Assembly: GCA_937867025.1 (NCBI GenBank)
Contig: CALMKH010000101.1
Coordinates: 1 to 42,111, forward strand
Reading direction: 5' to 3'
Source: an uncultured Bacteroidota bacterium
GTDB taxonomy: Bacteria; Bacteroidota; Bacteroidia; NS11-12g; UBA955
Length of the DNA: 42,111 nt
Shown: in pieces, positions 17,670 to 26,646 of the stretch
Numbering within the stretch: the stretch's first letter is position 1
Layout of the letters: every line of letters starts with the position of its first letter
The notes under the pieces: model-generated
Told to the model about the DNA's origin: nothing
What the model saw: the letters and a program-made list of their open reading frames with translations, nothing else
The model's database searches: none
Translations under genes and position numbers: made by a program

Positions 17670-17677
17670 TATTTTTG
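17670..17677 (+). promoter_or_regulatory. -7 box for kbl
   Basis: TATTTTTG, perfect TAnnTTTG match, 19 nt before the ATG at 17697; divergent from the ftsH box. Confidence 0.5.
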
Positions 17678-17696
17678 CAAAAAATATTCCACAATA

Positions 17697-18905
17697 ATGT
17701 ACGGCAAACTTGAAAAACAATTAAAGGATGAACTGGCCCAGATAAACGATGCAGGTCTGTATAAAAAAGAGCGTGTCATAGTATCGCCACAGGGCGCGGA
17801 TATTAGGCTCAGCGATGGAAAAGAGGTTATCAATTTCTGCGCCAACAATTACCTGGGACTCTCAAGTCATCCAAGAGTGATAGAAGCTGCCAAAAAGTCA
17901 CTGGATACGCATGGTTTCGGCATGAGCAGCGTGCGTTTTATATGCGGCACACAGGATATCCATAAGACACTGGAGGCCCGGATAGCCGATTTTTACGGCA
18001 CCGAAGATGCCATACTCTATGCCGCAGCCTTTGATGCCAACGGCGGAGTATTCGAACCTCTTTTCAATGAGCAGGATGCCATTATTTCAGATGCCCTTAA
18101 CCATGCCTCCATCATAGACGGTGTGAGGCTTTGCAAGGCTGTGCGCTACCGCTATAACAACAACGACATGGCCGACCTTGAGCAGCAACTGATAAGCGCC
18201 AGCCAGGCAGGTCACCGCAACAAGATTATCGTTACCGACGGGGTTTTCAGCATGGACGGATATGTAGCGCAGCTGGATAAAATCGTTGAACTTGCCAACA
18301 AATACGATGCGCTTGTCATGGTAGACGAGTGCCATGCAGCCGGATTTATCGGCAAGACCGGCAGGGGCACCCCCGAACTTTGCGGTGTGCACGGCAAAAT
18401 CGATATCATTACAGGGACGCTTGGCAAAGCCCTTGGCGGCGCAATGGGCGGCTATACCACAGGCCGGAAGGAAATCATAGAAATGCTCAGGCAAAGATCC
18501 CGTCCGTACCTGTTCTCCAACTCCCTCGCTCCTGCCATTGTGTCTGCAAGCATCGAAGTATTCGATATTTTAAAAGAATCTACTGCCCTGAGGGATAAGC
18601 TCGAAGACAACGTGAAATATTTCAAGGAAGGCATGCGCAAGGCGGGATTTGACTTTAAGGATGGCAACAGCGCTATCGTTCCCATCATGCTGTATGATGC
18701 CAAACTAAGCCAGGTGATGGCCGACAAGCTGCTGGATGAAGGCATTTACGTGATAGGGTTTTTCTTCCCTGTTGTACCGAAAGAACAAGCAAGGATCAGG
18801 GTGCAATTGTCCGCTGCCCATGAAAGGCATCATCTCGACAAGGCCATAGCTGCCTTTACGAAGGTCGGCCTGGAGCTCGGCGTGATCAAACAGGCGGCAA
18901 ATTAG
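17697..18905 (+). CDS. kbl: Glycine C-acetyltransferase (2-amino-3-ketobutyrate CoA ligase)
   Basis: A 402-residue PLP-dependent alpha-oxoamine synthase family enzyme that splits 2-amino-3-ketobutyrate with CoA into glycine and acetyl-CoA in threonine breakdown. The PLP Lys is Lys244 in [15 protein letters not shown], a Kbl-type motif, and [17 protein letters not shown] carries the PLP Asp/His. The N-terminal MYGKLEKQL fits Kbl rather than BioF or ALA synthase, although a serine palmitoyltransferase-like role cannot be excluded without a tree. Threonine dehydrogenase is not nearby. It stands alone, divergent from ftsH. Confidence 0.92.
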   Translation: MYGKLEKQLKDELAQINDAGLYKKERVIVSPQGADIRLSDGKEVINFCANNYLGLSSHPRVIEAAKKSLDTHGFGMSSVRFICGTQDIHKTLEARIADFYGTEDAILYAAAFDANGGVFEPLFNEQDAIISDALNHASIIDGVRLCKAVRYRYNNNDMADLEQQLISASQAGHRNKIIVTDGVFSMDGYVAQLDKIVELANKYDALVMVDECHAAGFIGKTGRGTPELCGVHGKIDIITGTLGKALGGAMGGYTTGRKEIIEMLRQRSRPYLFSNSLAPAIVSASIEVFDILKESTALRDKLEDNVKYFKEGMRKAGFDFKDGNSAIVPIMLYDAKLSQVMADKLLDEGIYVIGFFFPVVPKEQARIRVQLSAAHERHHLDKAIAAFTKVGLELGVIKQAAN

Positions 18906-18942
18906 CCGTAACATCTTTATATATAACACCCTATCAATCACT

Positions 18943-20442
18943 ATGATAAAACCATTTTACGTCCTTACTCTGCATTTTCTTTTTTTTATTCAGACAACAG
19001 CCCAGGTAAAAACGGCTTCTGTTTCCATTGCCAAAGGTAGCCGCATTACAGATATCAAAAGGATAAAAAATACAGGGTTTGTAGTTCAAACACATGACCT
19101 CAGAGGAATAGGAATAAGCGGCAAAGAGCGTTCCCTTATATATTTCAACTCTGACCTTCATCTTAACTGGAACATACGACCGCTACACAATGACCAGGTT
19201 ATTACATCACCGGAAAGCCCGTATATTTATCAGCTTGGTTCGCGGCCCGCATACTATGAGCGAAGAGTAATAGCAGATGTTCAATATCCCGAGGAAAGAA
19301 GTGCCAGAATCACAAGAACTGACAGCTATGGAAAACAGGATTCATTTTACGTAAATTTCAGGGAAACAGACAAAAAGGTAATTCCTTTAGCCTCCTGTAT
19401 TGACAGCAGGAATTTATACCATTTGTCTTACCTTCCTGAAGAAAGCCATGTAAAAAAGGGCTTTTTTTCAGATAAGGTTGTCCGGGCTGTAACCCCTGTT
19501 GCCTTGTTTCTGCGGGTTATGGCACATCATGAAAAGGATTTCAAAGAAAAAACAGTTTATTTAATTTTCCGAGAACAAGGAGAATTAAATTTTCTGGGCT
19601 GTAGTAACGGACTAATATATATTTATCAGAAATTTCTTAAAAATCCTCAGGAAATGGAGTTTGACATTTACGCTATTGATCAGGATGGAAACGTAAAAAG
19701 TCAATTTTCAATAGAACACAAAGTAACAGATTTTTATGCGCCATTGAATTTTAACAGAGAACTTCACGGAACAACTCCAACGGTGAAGAATTTTCAAATA
19801 ATCTCATCACAACAAACGAACGATTTGACATATTATCCTATACTGAATTCCATCAGTGATTTGCAAATAGATTTTAAATCAGGCAGAATTTTTCTTTATG
19901 GTTTATGTAATCAGCAAAAAAGCACTTATGATAGTGAGGGTGGCCGCCCAATTTCCAATTTTTACCTCAACATTTATACTTTGGACGGTAAATTGTTAAG
20001 CAATTCTTATCATGATATTACAAATGCCATAAAAGATAATAAAACCTTCAGGGGCCACTTAAACAGCTATTACCGGTGTGTTGATTTTGAGCTCTTATCA
20101 GACAGCCTTTACAGGTTGAACCTTGGTTCAAGACAAAGTAGTTTTACAAGCATACTTCTGAACTCTTCCAATATTCTATCTTATCATACCAACGATAACA
20201 CTTATGATTTTTATGGTGAACTGGCTATTTTTGATTTCCCTGCTGAATTTACATATAAGGCCAATCTGAGTGCAAGTGAAATGGAATCTTCCAACAGTTA
20301 CCAGCAATACATAGCCAGTAACCCGGTTAAACAATCGAAAAAAACGCGTTATCTGGCTGTTAATATGGAAAAACAATATGTACTTATAAAATACGAAAAG
20401 AAAAAGAAAGACATTCTGCTTACTTTTATGCTTTTCAAATAA
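18943..20442 (+). CDS. Secreted orphan protein, AT-rich
   Basis: A 499-residue protein with a signal peptide (about 1-21) and no domain I recognise. Many short beta-strand stretches and aromatic residues suggest an all-beta fold, possibly propeller-like, for example the repeated YIYQ, LYGLC and YTLDGKLL segments. No sorting domain is evident and the C terminus is Lys-rich. By eye its base composition is clearly more AT-rich than the flanking kbl and haem-domain genes, which suggests later acquisition or relaxed selection. It has no obvious promoter box within 40 bp and may be read from kbl. It ends 15 bp from the opposing haem-domain gene. Confidence 0.7.
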   Translation: MIKPFYVLTLHFLFFIQTTAQVKTASVSIAKGSRITDIKRIKNTGFVVQTHDLRGIGISGKERSLIYFNSDLHLNWNIRPLHNDQVITSPESPYIYQLGSRPAYYERRVIADVQYPEERSARITRTDSYGKQDSFYVNFRETDKKVIPLASCIDSRNLYHLSYLPEESHVKKGFFSDKVVRAVTPVALFLRVMAHHEKDFKEKTVYLIFREQGELNFLGCSNGLIYIYQKFLKNPQEMEFDIYAIDQDGNVKSQFSIEHKVTDFYAPLNFNRELHGTTPTVKNFQIISSQQTNDLTYYPILNSISDLQIDFKSGRIFLYGLCNQQKSTYDSEGGRPISNFYLNIYTLDGKLLSNSYHDITNAIKDNKTFRGHLNSYYRCVDFELLSDSLYRLNLGSRQSSFTSILLNSSNILSYHTNDNTYDFYGELAIFDFPAEFTYKANLSASEMESSNSYQQYIASNPVKQSKKTRYLAVNMEKQYVLIKYEKKKKDILLTFMLFK

Positions 20443-20457
20443 TAATTGGGAAACAGC

Positions 20458-20964
20458 TCATTTCTTACCGGGCATCACGAGGCTGTCTGCCGGATACTTA
20501 GCCTTCAGTACCTCCCGCATGTCCTTTGTCCAGTTGATCAGTATCTCTCTCTGCGCGGCATCGAGTCTGGCTCCACTGTGTATCCAGGTATATGATTCCA
20601 GGGGCATTTCCTGCTCTGCCACCAGCTCATCTATTTCTTCCAGCTTGTGAAACTGCCTGTACGGCCTGTATGCAGCAAACTCATCAAAGTTAAGGTGCTT
20701 TTTTCCGTCCTTTACATGAGCCGCCAGCCACCATCCCACCGGCTGAACATAGGAATACCACGGGTACCTTGTCGTATTGCTGTGGCAATCGTTACAGGAA
20801 TTATCCAGCAGCCTGGCCACCCTCGGTGAAACTGCCGCAACTTTCGAAATATGGTTATCCTTATTTCCACCTGTGTTTTCTGCAGGACGAAAAAACTGAA
20901 TCACGACAGCCGCCAGGAGAACTGTCCAAAGTATGTATTTCCAAATTTTCCTTTTTTTATTCAC
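20458..20964 (-). CDS. Haem-binding domain protein (c-type CxxCH, membrane anchored)
   Basis: A 168-residue protein with one N-terminal membrane helix (about 8-25) and a haem-binding domain with CNDCH at 57-61, followed by TRYPWYSYVQPVGWW, which is characteristic of the Haem_bd family. It probably faces the periplasm and carries a covalent c-type haem; the redox role is unknown. An upstream ATG at 21099 would add 45 poorly fitting residues. The GTG at 20964 is preferred because it begins right before the membrane helix and a TACTTTTG box (20976-20969) ends 4 nt before it. Confidence 0.82.
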   Translation of the reverse strand: MNKKRKIWKYILWTVLLAAVVIQFFRPAENTGGNKDNHISKVAAVSPRVARLLDNSCNDCHSNTTRYPWYSYVQPVGWWLAAHVKDGKKHLNFDEFAAYRPYRQFHKLEEIDELVAEQEMPLESYTWIHSGARLDAAQREILINWTKDMREVLKAKYPADSLVMPGKK

Positions 20965-20968
20965 GCGG

Positions 20969-20976
20969 CAAAAGTA
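20969..20976 (-). promoter_or_regulatory. -7 box TACTTTTG, leaderless spacing
   Basis: Perfect TAnnTTTG on the minus strand, 4 nt (CCGC) before the GTG start of the haem-binding protein. It decides the start and argues against the longer ORF. Confidence 0.6.
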
Positions 20977-21314
20977 ATGAATCCAGAACTTTATTCTTAG
21001 AATTTTACTGACCGAAAGATTGAGCAATCTGAACATTATAAAATTATTCTTCTCATGAATAAACACGACATCTTTCCGGTTGACGTGTTTTTCAGACATT
21101 GGAAGACTTCCCCAGGCAAAAAAGATCGTATGAAAGACAATAAGTGCATAATTTTCAGTTGAATGTTTTCCGGAATCCGTAAGTTAGGCTGCCCTTACAT
21201 TTTCAGTAAAAAATCATGATTTATCATGATTTTTTTATTGCACGGAATTCGTTTTGTTTGGAGTTTTTCTCCCTCAGGAGACTAAATCCTCACCACCAAA
21301 CACCTGTACGTATC
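20977..21314. other. Intergenic region between divergent genes
   Basis: About 340 bp between the haem-protein promoter and the PAS gene. It holds a 12-bp AT-rich hairpin (21208-21235) and no supported gene. ORFs running through it are upstream extensions of the flanking genes. Confidence 0.6.
21208..21236 (+). terminator. AT-rich perfect hairpin with T-run
   Basis: Bases 21208-21219 pair with 21224-21235 (12 bp, A-run then TCATGA) around loop TTTA, ending in T's. Shape is that of an intrinsic terminator, but no gene ends just upstream on the plus strand. The 10-bp palindrome AATCATGATT is also an operator-like site. Confidence 0.4.
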
Positions 21315-21932
21315 ATGACTGATTCATTTAAAAACGGGTATAAAGATTATGACACCCTGGACGATCTGATGGAGGGTTTCCAACTGATTGGCTATGACTG
21401 GAAATACCTTTACGTTAACAAGGCCATATTAAGGCAAAGCCGGTACTCGAAGGATGAACTTCTCGGCAGCACACTGATGGACAAGTATCCCGGCATCGAA
21501 AACACTGAATTGTTTGTGATCCTCAGCACCTGCATGAAAGAAAGGATCAGTGCTACCATTGAAAACGATTTTACATTTCCGGATGGTTCCAGCGGATGTT
21601 TCGAACTGCGCATACAACCTGTGCCTGAAGGCTTGTTCATCCTGTCGGTGGACATTACCGAACGCAGGGAAACGGAACGCGAACGGCGCGAATACATACG
21701 CGGTCTGGAAGAAATGATCTACATGACCTCACACCACCTGCGGCAACCGATCACCAATATCCAGGGGCTGCTGAGCATGGTGGGCGATGCGCCACAACCA
21801 AGCGAAGAATTCAACCAGGTTTTTGCTTACCTGCAGCAATCCATTCTCGACCTCGACTCCTTCACCGAAGATCTCACCGTTTTTATCAATGAGCTCAAGA
21901 AAAAAGCGGGTGATTTCGGCAAAAGAAAGTGA
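21315..21932 (+). CDS. PAS-domain protein with lone histidine-kinase dimerisation helix
   Basis: A 205-residue protein: a PAS domain (about 15-120) ending in the DITERRETERERREY linker, then a histidine-kinase-type dimerisation helix with MTSHHLRQPITNIQGLL, whose second His resembles the phospho-accepting H-box residue. There is no ATPase (HATPase_c) domain; the chain stops about 60 residues after the H-box. It may be a phosphotransfer or sensor subunit that depends on another kinase, or a truncated kinase. The ATG at 21315 is chosen over 21216, which lies inside the 21208-21235 hairpin. Confidence 0.7.
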   Translation: MTDSFKNGYKDYDTLDDLMEGFQLIGYDWKYLYVNKAILRQSRYSKDELLGSTLMDKYPGIENTELFVILSTCMKERISATIENDFTFPDGSSGCFELRIQPVPEGLFILSVDITERRETERERREYIRGLEEMIYMTSHHLRQPITNIQGLLSMVGDAPQPSEEFNQVFAYLQQSILDLDSFTEDLTVFINELKKKAGDFGKRK

Positions 21933-21949
21933 TTAACGCTTTTCATCAT

Positions 21950-21980
21950 TTGTTTTATTTGAACAAATTTCTTTACTTTG
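21950..21980 (+). promoter_or_regulatory. Promoter of the lipoprotein gene at 21988
   Basis: TTG 21950-21952, 20 bp, then TTACTTTG at 21973-21980 (one mismatch to TAnnTTTG), ending 7 nt before the ATG. Confidence 0.45.
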
Positions 21981-21987
21981 AAAAACC

Positions 21988-22647
21988 ATGAGTCCCGGAA
22001 TGGAAACTATATCACCTGCCAGATACCTGTTCATATGTTTGTTCCTGCTGGCCGCGTCGTGCACCACAGAAAAGGATTGCGAAAAAATCTTCGAAATCCC
22101 AACTGAAACCGGTCATCTCATGGATATAGCACCTCTCATGGACGTACCTGAATTCAAGGAATTACTTGAGAAATACCCCGGCCGTATCCAGGTGAGCAGC
22201 GTTTACCACTCGCCGGACATGATTAACTTTCATGCCAATCAATTTTATAAAGGCATCAGCATGTTAGATGAAACGATAAGCGGGTATGTATATGGTGGCG
22301 TGACCAGCATCTCCGGGGTTATTCCCGATACCATCCCGGTTTCTCCCATACCAACAATCCCCATTAACCAGGCCATCAAGGAGGCGCGGCAGGTGAGGCA
22401 ATTCAACGGCAATTGCATGTCATTTCAGCTGTGTTTTATCAATATGGCCAGGTTCACACACGATACTGTTGTGGATTACCGGCTCACATGGAAGGTTCAG
22501 GACAAGAACGGCTTTCCTTTTGTCAATATTGACGCACACACAGGAAAGGTGTTACTGGCTGACGGTTTCCTGGCTTTGATGGAGCCTGGGTCCAGAGTAC
22601 ATATGTTTGATCGCCGGAGATACCATTCACGGCGCTTGTTTCTCTGA
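21988..22647 (+). CDS. Lipoprotein with possible PepSY-like C-terminal part
   Basis: A 219-residue lipoprotein; the lipobox ends at Cys25 (LAASC). The middle has no known domain. Residues about 130-190 (INQAIKEARQ, YRLTWKVQDKNG, NIDAHTGKVLLADG) look like the end of a PepSY/FTP-like fold, often inhibitors of proteases or heme-related regulators. The last ~25 residues are basic and do not continue that pattern, so the end may be changed by a frameshift; an overlapping ORF in the next frame runs on to 22798. Function unknown. Promoter 21950-21980 supports the start. Confidence 0.6.
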   Translation: MSPGMETISPARYLFICLFLLAASCTTEKDCEKIFEIPTETGHLMDIAPLMDVPEFKELLEKYPGRIQVSSVYHSPDMINFHANQFYKGISMLDETISGYVYGGVTSISGVIPDTIPVSPIPTIPINQAIKEARQVRQFNGNCMSFQLCFINMARFTHDTVVDYRLTWKVQDKNGFPFVNIDAHTGKVLLADGFLALMEPGSRVHMFDRRRYHSRRLFL

Positions 22648-22785
22648 CATGCTGGCACAATATGCAGAATGGCTCGCATCCCTGTTGCTGAATTCTGCTT
22701 TGAGGAAAAAAATCTGCAACTCAACTGTAACCCGAATTCTTTTGACAATGGTATCAGGGTCATGTAACTTTGATCGGCCGGACCA

Positions 22786-24621
22786 TCAGTCCCAGTAATC
22801 ATCCCCGTCAGAATTTTCGATCTTCATGTCGCCGCGCAATATCCTGTATCGTTTTCTTGCTTCATTGGCGAAAAGGCTTCCCGTGTAGTTCAGGATAATG
22901 TTTTCGTACATCTTTTTTGCCTTTGCCGTATCGTTCATCTGATATTCGTACATATGCGCCAGATTGATCAGGGCGTTGTCGGCCAGTATGTCGAAACTGT
23001 AATCGCGTATGATCTTCAGGTAGAACACCTCCGCATCACTGAATCTGGCCTGTTTTTCAGCAATTACAGCCTTGGAAAAATATATTTCATCGATCAGGGT
23101 ATGACCCGGGAACTTAACAGGAATGCCATCCAGCATTTCCGAAGCTTCCTTCAGCTTGTTCTGAAAGATCAGGAGATCAGCCTCCGCATACACTTTAAGA
23201 GCTTCCTCAGTACTGTCAAGGCCAATATTATCCTGGATGATGAGCCATAATTTCATGGCATTGTTGCTTATAAGCTGGGAGGTGGCGTCTTTCAGCACAT
23301 CGAGCTGCGTCTGGCTCCATTCGAATTCACCCCTGAAATAACAGAGCCTGGCGTACCTGAACTTGGCTTCCTGGCCCAAGGCATCCGTGTTGTAGGCCTT
23401 CTCGACCTGTTTATAAAGCAGATCTGCTTCCCAGCTTTCCCCGGTTATCAGTTGCGCATCACCCAGATCGAGCTTGCTTTCGGCTGCCAGTTTCGGATTA
23501 ACCCCGGGAATTGACAATACCTTGTTCAGTTCATTAATGCCTTTTTGGGGTTCATGGAGATAATAAATATACAATTCCGCCAGCTCCTTTATCTGCTCAG
23601 CCGTTTGCCAGTTAGTGCCATTAGCTTCAAGGAACGCTTGGTATTCGGCTTCAAGCTTTCTGAGGCTTTCCAGCGGTGCGCCATTGCGGGCCTTCAACTG
23701 AAGCATGCCGCACGTAAGCATACCCTGCTGCGCATTGTAATAAAATTTTTTGTCGCTGCCGAGGCTTTTCACATACTCATAGCATTTCATTGCCATTTCA
23801 TATTCTTCGTTGTTCAAAAGGATATATGTGAGTTCAAGTACCTTCCGCCCGTCTTCTTTCAGCCTCTTATCAACAGCCTTGGTCTGGATAAAAGCGCCAT
23901 TCCAGTCTTTCTGCTGGGTAAAAGCCCATACCAGGAGTTCATTGTATGACAGATTATCCGGGCGTTTCTGGAGTTTGAGCAGCACAACCGAGGCAAGTGT
24001 GTTATAATCACTTTTATGCTTGTACGCTATAACCAGCCTGTTCTTGACATCCTGCATCAGGTATTCGTTTTCGCCTGCGCTGCTGACCAGCTCTTCGGTA
24101 CCTTCATGCATCTTATTGTTATAGAAATACAGGTCGCTCAAGTTGAAAGAGAACAACTGGTCATTCTTTAAATCTCTCCTGGCATTCAGATAGGTTTGTA
24201 TAGCCTGGTCATAAAATCTGCGCTTGAGAAAACCATTGGCGAGGTTATCGGCCTGTTCTTCCGAACGCAGGCTGATCCTTAGCAATTCCGAAAACACTTT
24301 ATCCCTCTCATTTGCCAGTTCCTGCAAATGATAGACATATGCTTTATCGACGCGGTACCCGTAAATGTCTTCAAATTTTTTTATGCGCTTGTCAACCAGT
24401 TTTTCTGCATTTCTGAAATCCTTGAGCAGAATGTAACATTGGAGCAGGTTGTCGTAATAATAGATCGATTCGGGCTGCCTGCGTGCCAGGTCCTCGTATA
24501 TATCCGCTGCCTTCGCATACTCCTTGTCAGAGAAATACTGCGCAGCTAATTTTTCATCATTATTCTGGGAAAAAACATCAGTTGCAAGCGTACACAATAC
24601 AAGTAAACACAAAAAGCGCAT
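22786..24621 (-). CDS. Secreted TPR-repeat protein
   Basis: A 611-residue protein with a signal peptide (1-19) followed by tetratricopeptide repeats through most of its length, from KEYAKAADIYEDLARRQPES to the C-terminal repeats near 520-590. Such proteins act as scaffolds in the periplasm or outer membrane. The open frame reaches 25176, but the true start is the ATG at 24621: it begins the signal peptide, the extension overlaps the divergent anmK gene, and a TTG-20 bp-TAAATTTG promoter ends 5 nt before it. Partners are unknown. It is convergent with the lipoprotein gene. Confidence 0.82.
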   Translation of the reverse strand: MRFLCLLVLCTLATDVFSQNNDEKLAAQYFSDKEYAKAADIYEDLARRQPESIYYYDNLLQCYILLKDFRNAEKLVDKRIKKFEDIYGYRVDKAYVYHLQELANERDKVFSELLRISLRSEEQADNLANGFLKRRFYDQAIQTYLNARRDLKNDQLFSFNLSDLYFYNNKMHEGTEELVSSAGENEYLMQDVKNRLVIAYKHKSDYNTLASVVLLKLQKRPDNLSYNELLVWAFTQQKDWNGAFIQTKAVDKRLKEDGRKVLELTYILLNNEEYEMAMKCYEYVKSLGSDKKFYYNAQQGMLTCGMLQLKARNGAPLESLRKLEAEYQAFLEANGTNWQTAEQIKELAELYIYYLHEPQKGINELNKVLSIPGVNPKLAAESKLDLGDAQLITGESWEADLLYKQVEKAYNTDALGQEAKFRYARLCYFRGEFEWSQTQLDVLKDATSQLISNNAMKLWLIIQDNIGLDSTEEALKVYAEADLLIFQNKLKEASEMLDGIPVKFPGHTLIDEIYFSKAVIAEKQARFSDAEVFYLKIIRDYSFDILADNALINLAHMYEYQMNDTAKAKKMYENIILNYTGSLFANEARKRYRILRGDMKIENSDGDDYWD

Positions 24622-24626
24622 TATCA

Positions 24627-24657
24627 CAAATTTAATACAATAACGATAAAAATACAA
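24627..24657 (-). promoter_or_regulatory. Promoter of the TPR gene, near-leaderless
   Basis: Minus strand: TTG 24657-24655, exactly 20 bp, TAAATTTG 24634-24627 (perfect match), 5 nt before the ATG at 24621. Confidence 0.65.
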
Positions 24658-24686
24658 CGAAAATTTTACTTCTTTGTAAAAAAAAC

Positions 24687-24694
24687 TATTTTTG
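24687..24694 (+). promoter_or_regulatory. -7 box for anmK
   Basis: TATTTTTG, perfect TAnnTTTG match, 32 nt before the anmK ATG. Confidence 0.45.
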
Positions 24695-24726
24695 CCAATA
24701 TTTCTGCAACTAAACAAACGTACACT

Positions 24727-25818
24727 ATGAAAACCTATAAAGTCATCGGGATTATGTCCGGCTCCTCCATGGATGGCATTGACCTGGCATTTTGCAATAT
24801 TACTTCCGACAACGGAAAGTATTCCTATACAATAGAGCAATGCCATACCTATGCCTATTCCGAAACATGGAGACTGAGGCTCTCCCAGATCCGGAAAGCA
24901 GATTCGCTTGCGTATGCGAAAACCGATGTGTTTTATGGGCACTATCTCGGACAACTGGTCAACCAGTTTCAAAAAGACAATCAGATAGAAGCAGATCTTG
25001 TAGCATCGCACGGACATACAGTTTTTCATTATCCCGATGAAATGATTACGCGGCAGGTAGGTGATGGCGCTTCCCTGGCTGCTATTTGCAATCTTCCTGT
25101 GGTCAGCGATTTCAGAAGCATGGATGTGGCCCGTAAAGGTCAGGGCGCTCCCCTGGTGGCCATTGGTGACCAGCATTTCTTCAACGATTACGATTTTTGC
25201 CTCAACCTTGGAGGTTTTGCGAACATTTCCGGAAAGATCGGCGAGTACAGGGTGTCATTTGATATCTGCCCCGCCAATATTTTGCTGAACAGGGTTGCCA
25301 GGGACCTGGAACTCGAATACGACCACAACGGCGAGATAGCGGCCCGCGGTTCCATTAATTACCCGCTGCTCGAGCAATTGAACAATATCGATTACTACAG
25401 GATGCCTTTTCCAAAATCGTTGAACAGGGACTGGATCAATAACGAACTCTGGCAGATAGTCAAGGACGGCGATAAGCTCAGCCCTGAAGACAAAATGAAG
25501 ACCTTTGTCGATCATATCGGAATCCAGATATCAAAGAGCATTGATTATCTCAGTTCAAAACACGCAGCCGGAAAACGTGTACTTATCACCGGGGGCGGAG
25601 CATTCAACACCACGCTGATGGAACATATAAGGACCCATAGTCCCGCAGAATTTGTCATTCCGGACAATAAACTGGTCAAATTCAAGGAAGCGCTGATATT
25701 TGCATTGATGGGCGTCCTGAGGATAGAGAACAAACCTAATATTATCAAGACCTTTACAGGAGCAAAATCAGACAGCGTCAGCGGGAGCCTGAACGGCGAT
25801 TTTTCCAAGCTGCTGTAG
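24727..25818 (+). CDS. anmK: Anhydro-N-acetylmuramic acid kinase
   Basis: A 363-residue sugar kinase of the ASKHA fold that phosphorylates and opens 1,6-anhydro-MurNAc during peptidoglycan recycling. The N-terminal GIMSGSSMDGID phosphate loop, FRSMDVARKGQGAPLV with the catalytic Asp, and ITGGGAFN near residue 285 are diagnostic. Length matches the family. It is divergent from the TPR gene. The MurNAc-6-P etherase MurQ is not in this window. Confidence 0.95.
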   Translation: MKTYKVIGIMSGSSMDGIDLAFCNITSDNGKYSYTIEQCHTYAYSETWRLRLSQIRKADSLAYAKTDVFYGHYLGQLVNQFQKDNQIEADLVASHGHTVFHYPDEMITRQVGDGASLAAICNLPVVSDFRSMDVARKGQGAPLVAIGDQHFFNDYDFCLNLGGFANISGKIGEYRVSFDICPANILLNRVARDLELEYDHNGEIAARGSINYPLLEQLNNIDYYRMPFPKSLNRDWINNELWQIVKDGDKLSPEDKMKTFVDHIGIQISKSIDYLSSKHAAGKRVLITGGGAFNTTLMEHIRTHSPAEFVIPDNKLVKFKEALIFALMGVLRIENKPNIIKTFTGAKSDSVSGSLNGDFSKLL

Positions 25819-25968
25819 GCTACCCGGGCCATCATTTTAATTATTTATTATAACTGGCTGGAGCTCAAGCTTTACAGTCGGTTTTTCACATGGGCGTATG
25901 TCATGTTTTTTCCATAAAATTGGATTTAAAAGATTTTCTTATTATATTCGTCTATTTAAAAATATCAT

Positions 25969-26532
25969 ATGTTGAGACGTTTCTCTGTACTATTACTTAT
26001 ACTGTTGACAAACAGCATCTTATTTAACAGCTGTAAAAAAGACAAAGCCAAAACCGATGTTATAATTGAATATCCCATTGCGCTTCCTGACTTAATGGAA
26101 ATCGATACGTTGAATGTGGATTCCATGGTGGAGCGTGAAACCTTTGATTTTCCGACAACGCTGGAGGGAGAGCTCGCCAAGAACAATACGACAAAAGCCA
26201 AGATCAAATCAGCACAGCTGGTGTTCATGCGCCTGCAGGTAATGGATTATGCATATGCCGACTCTACCAAATACAGCAATCTGCGGGATATTGCGGAACT
26301 GGAGCTCGACATCAAGAAAGAAGGCATTGGACAGGCTCTCATAGCCAGGAAATCCATCCCGGATGTATATGTCAAGGCAGTTAATCTCGACCTGGAAAAT
26401 GTCGACCTGAAGGATTACCTGAAGGCCGATAATTTCCGGATGGCGGTAAGATATAAAAAACGTCGTCCCATGCCGAATGACATGCCATATGTCATTTCAA
26501 TCAAGTTCAGAATTGTAGCGGATCCCCTTTAA
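25969..26532 (+). CDS. Hypothetical lipoprotein
   Basis: A 187-residue lipoprotein with lipobox LFNSC (Cys22). The rest has mixed alpha/beta character and a basic patch (KKRRP) near the C terminus, with no domain I recognise. It stands alone between anmK and the peptide transporters. Confidence 0.65.
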   Translation: MLRRFSVLLLILLTNSILFNSCKKDKAKTDVIIEYPIALPDLMEIDTLNVDSMVERETFDFPTTLEGELAKNNTTKAKIKSAQLVFMRLQVMDYAYADSTKYSNLRDIAELELDIKKEGIGQALIARKSIPDVYVKAVNLDLENVDLKDYLKADNFRMAVRYKKRRPMPNDMPYVISIKFRIVADPL

Positions 26533-26646
26533 CCCGTCTTTTACGGCGATCCTGAAATGAGCCGGGTACTTTTTCACCGGACAAAAAATTCCATGCATGT
26601 TGTTTATTCAGAATAATTGAATATTATTGCCTTAAATTTTAAGTAT

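Noticed and set aside
20965-21099. 45-residue N-terminal extension of the haem-binding protein.
   Set aside because: A perfect -7 box lies inside it, 4 nt before a GTG that directly precedes the membrane helix.
24622-25176. N-terminal extension of the TPR gene across the divergent anmK gene.
   Set aside because: Signal peptide and a perfect TTG-20 bp-TAAATTTG promoter place the start at 24621.
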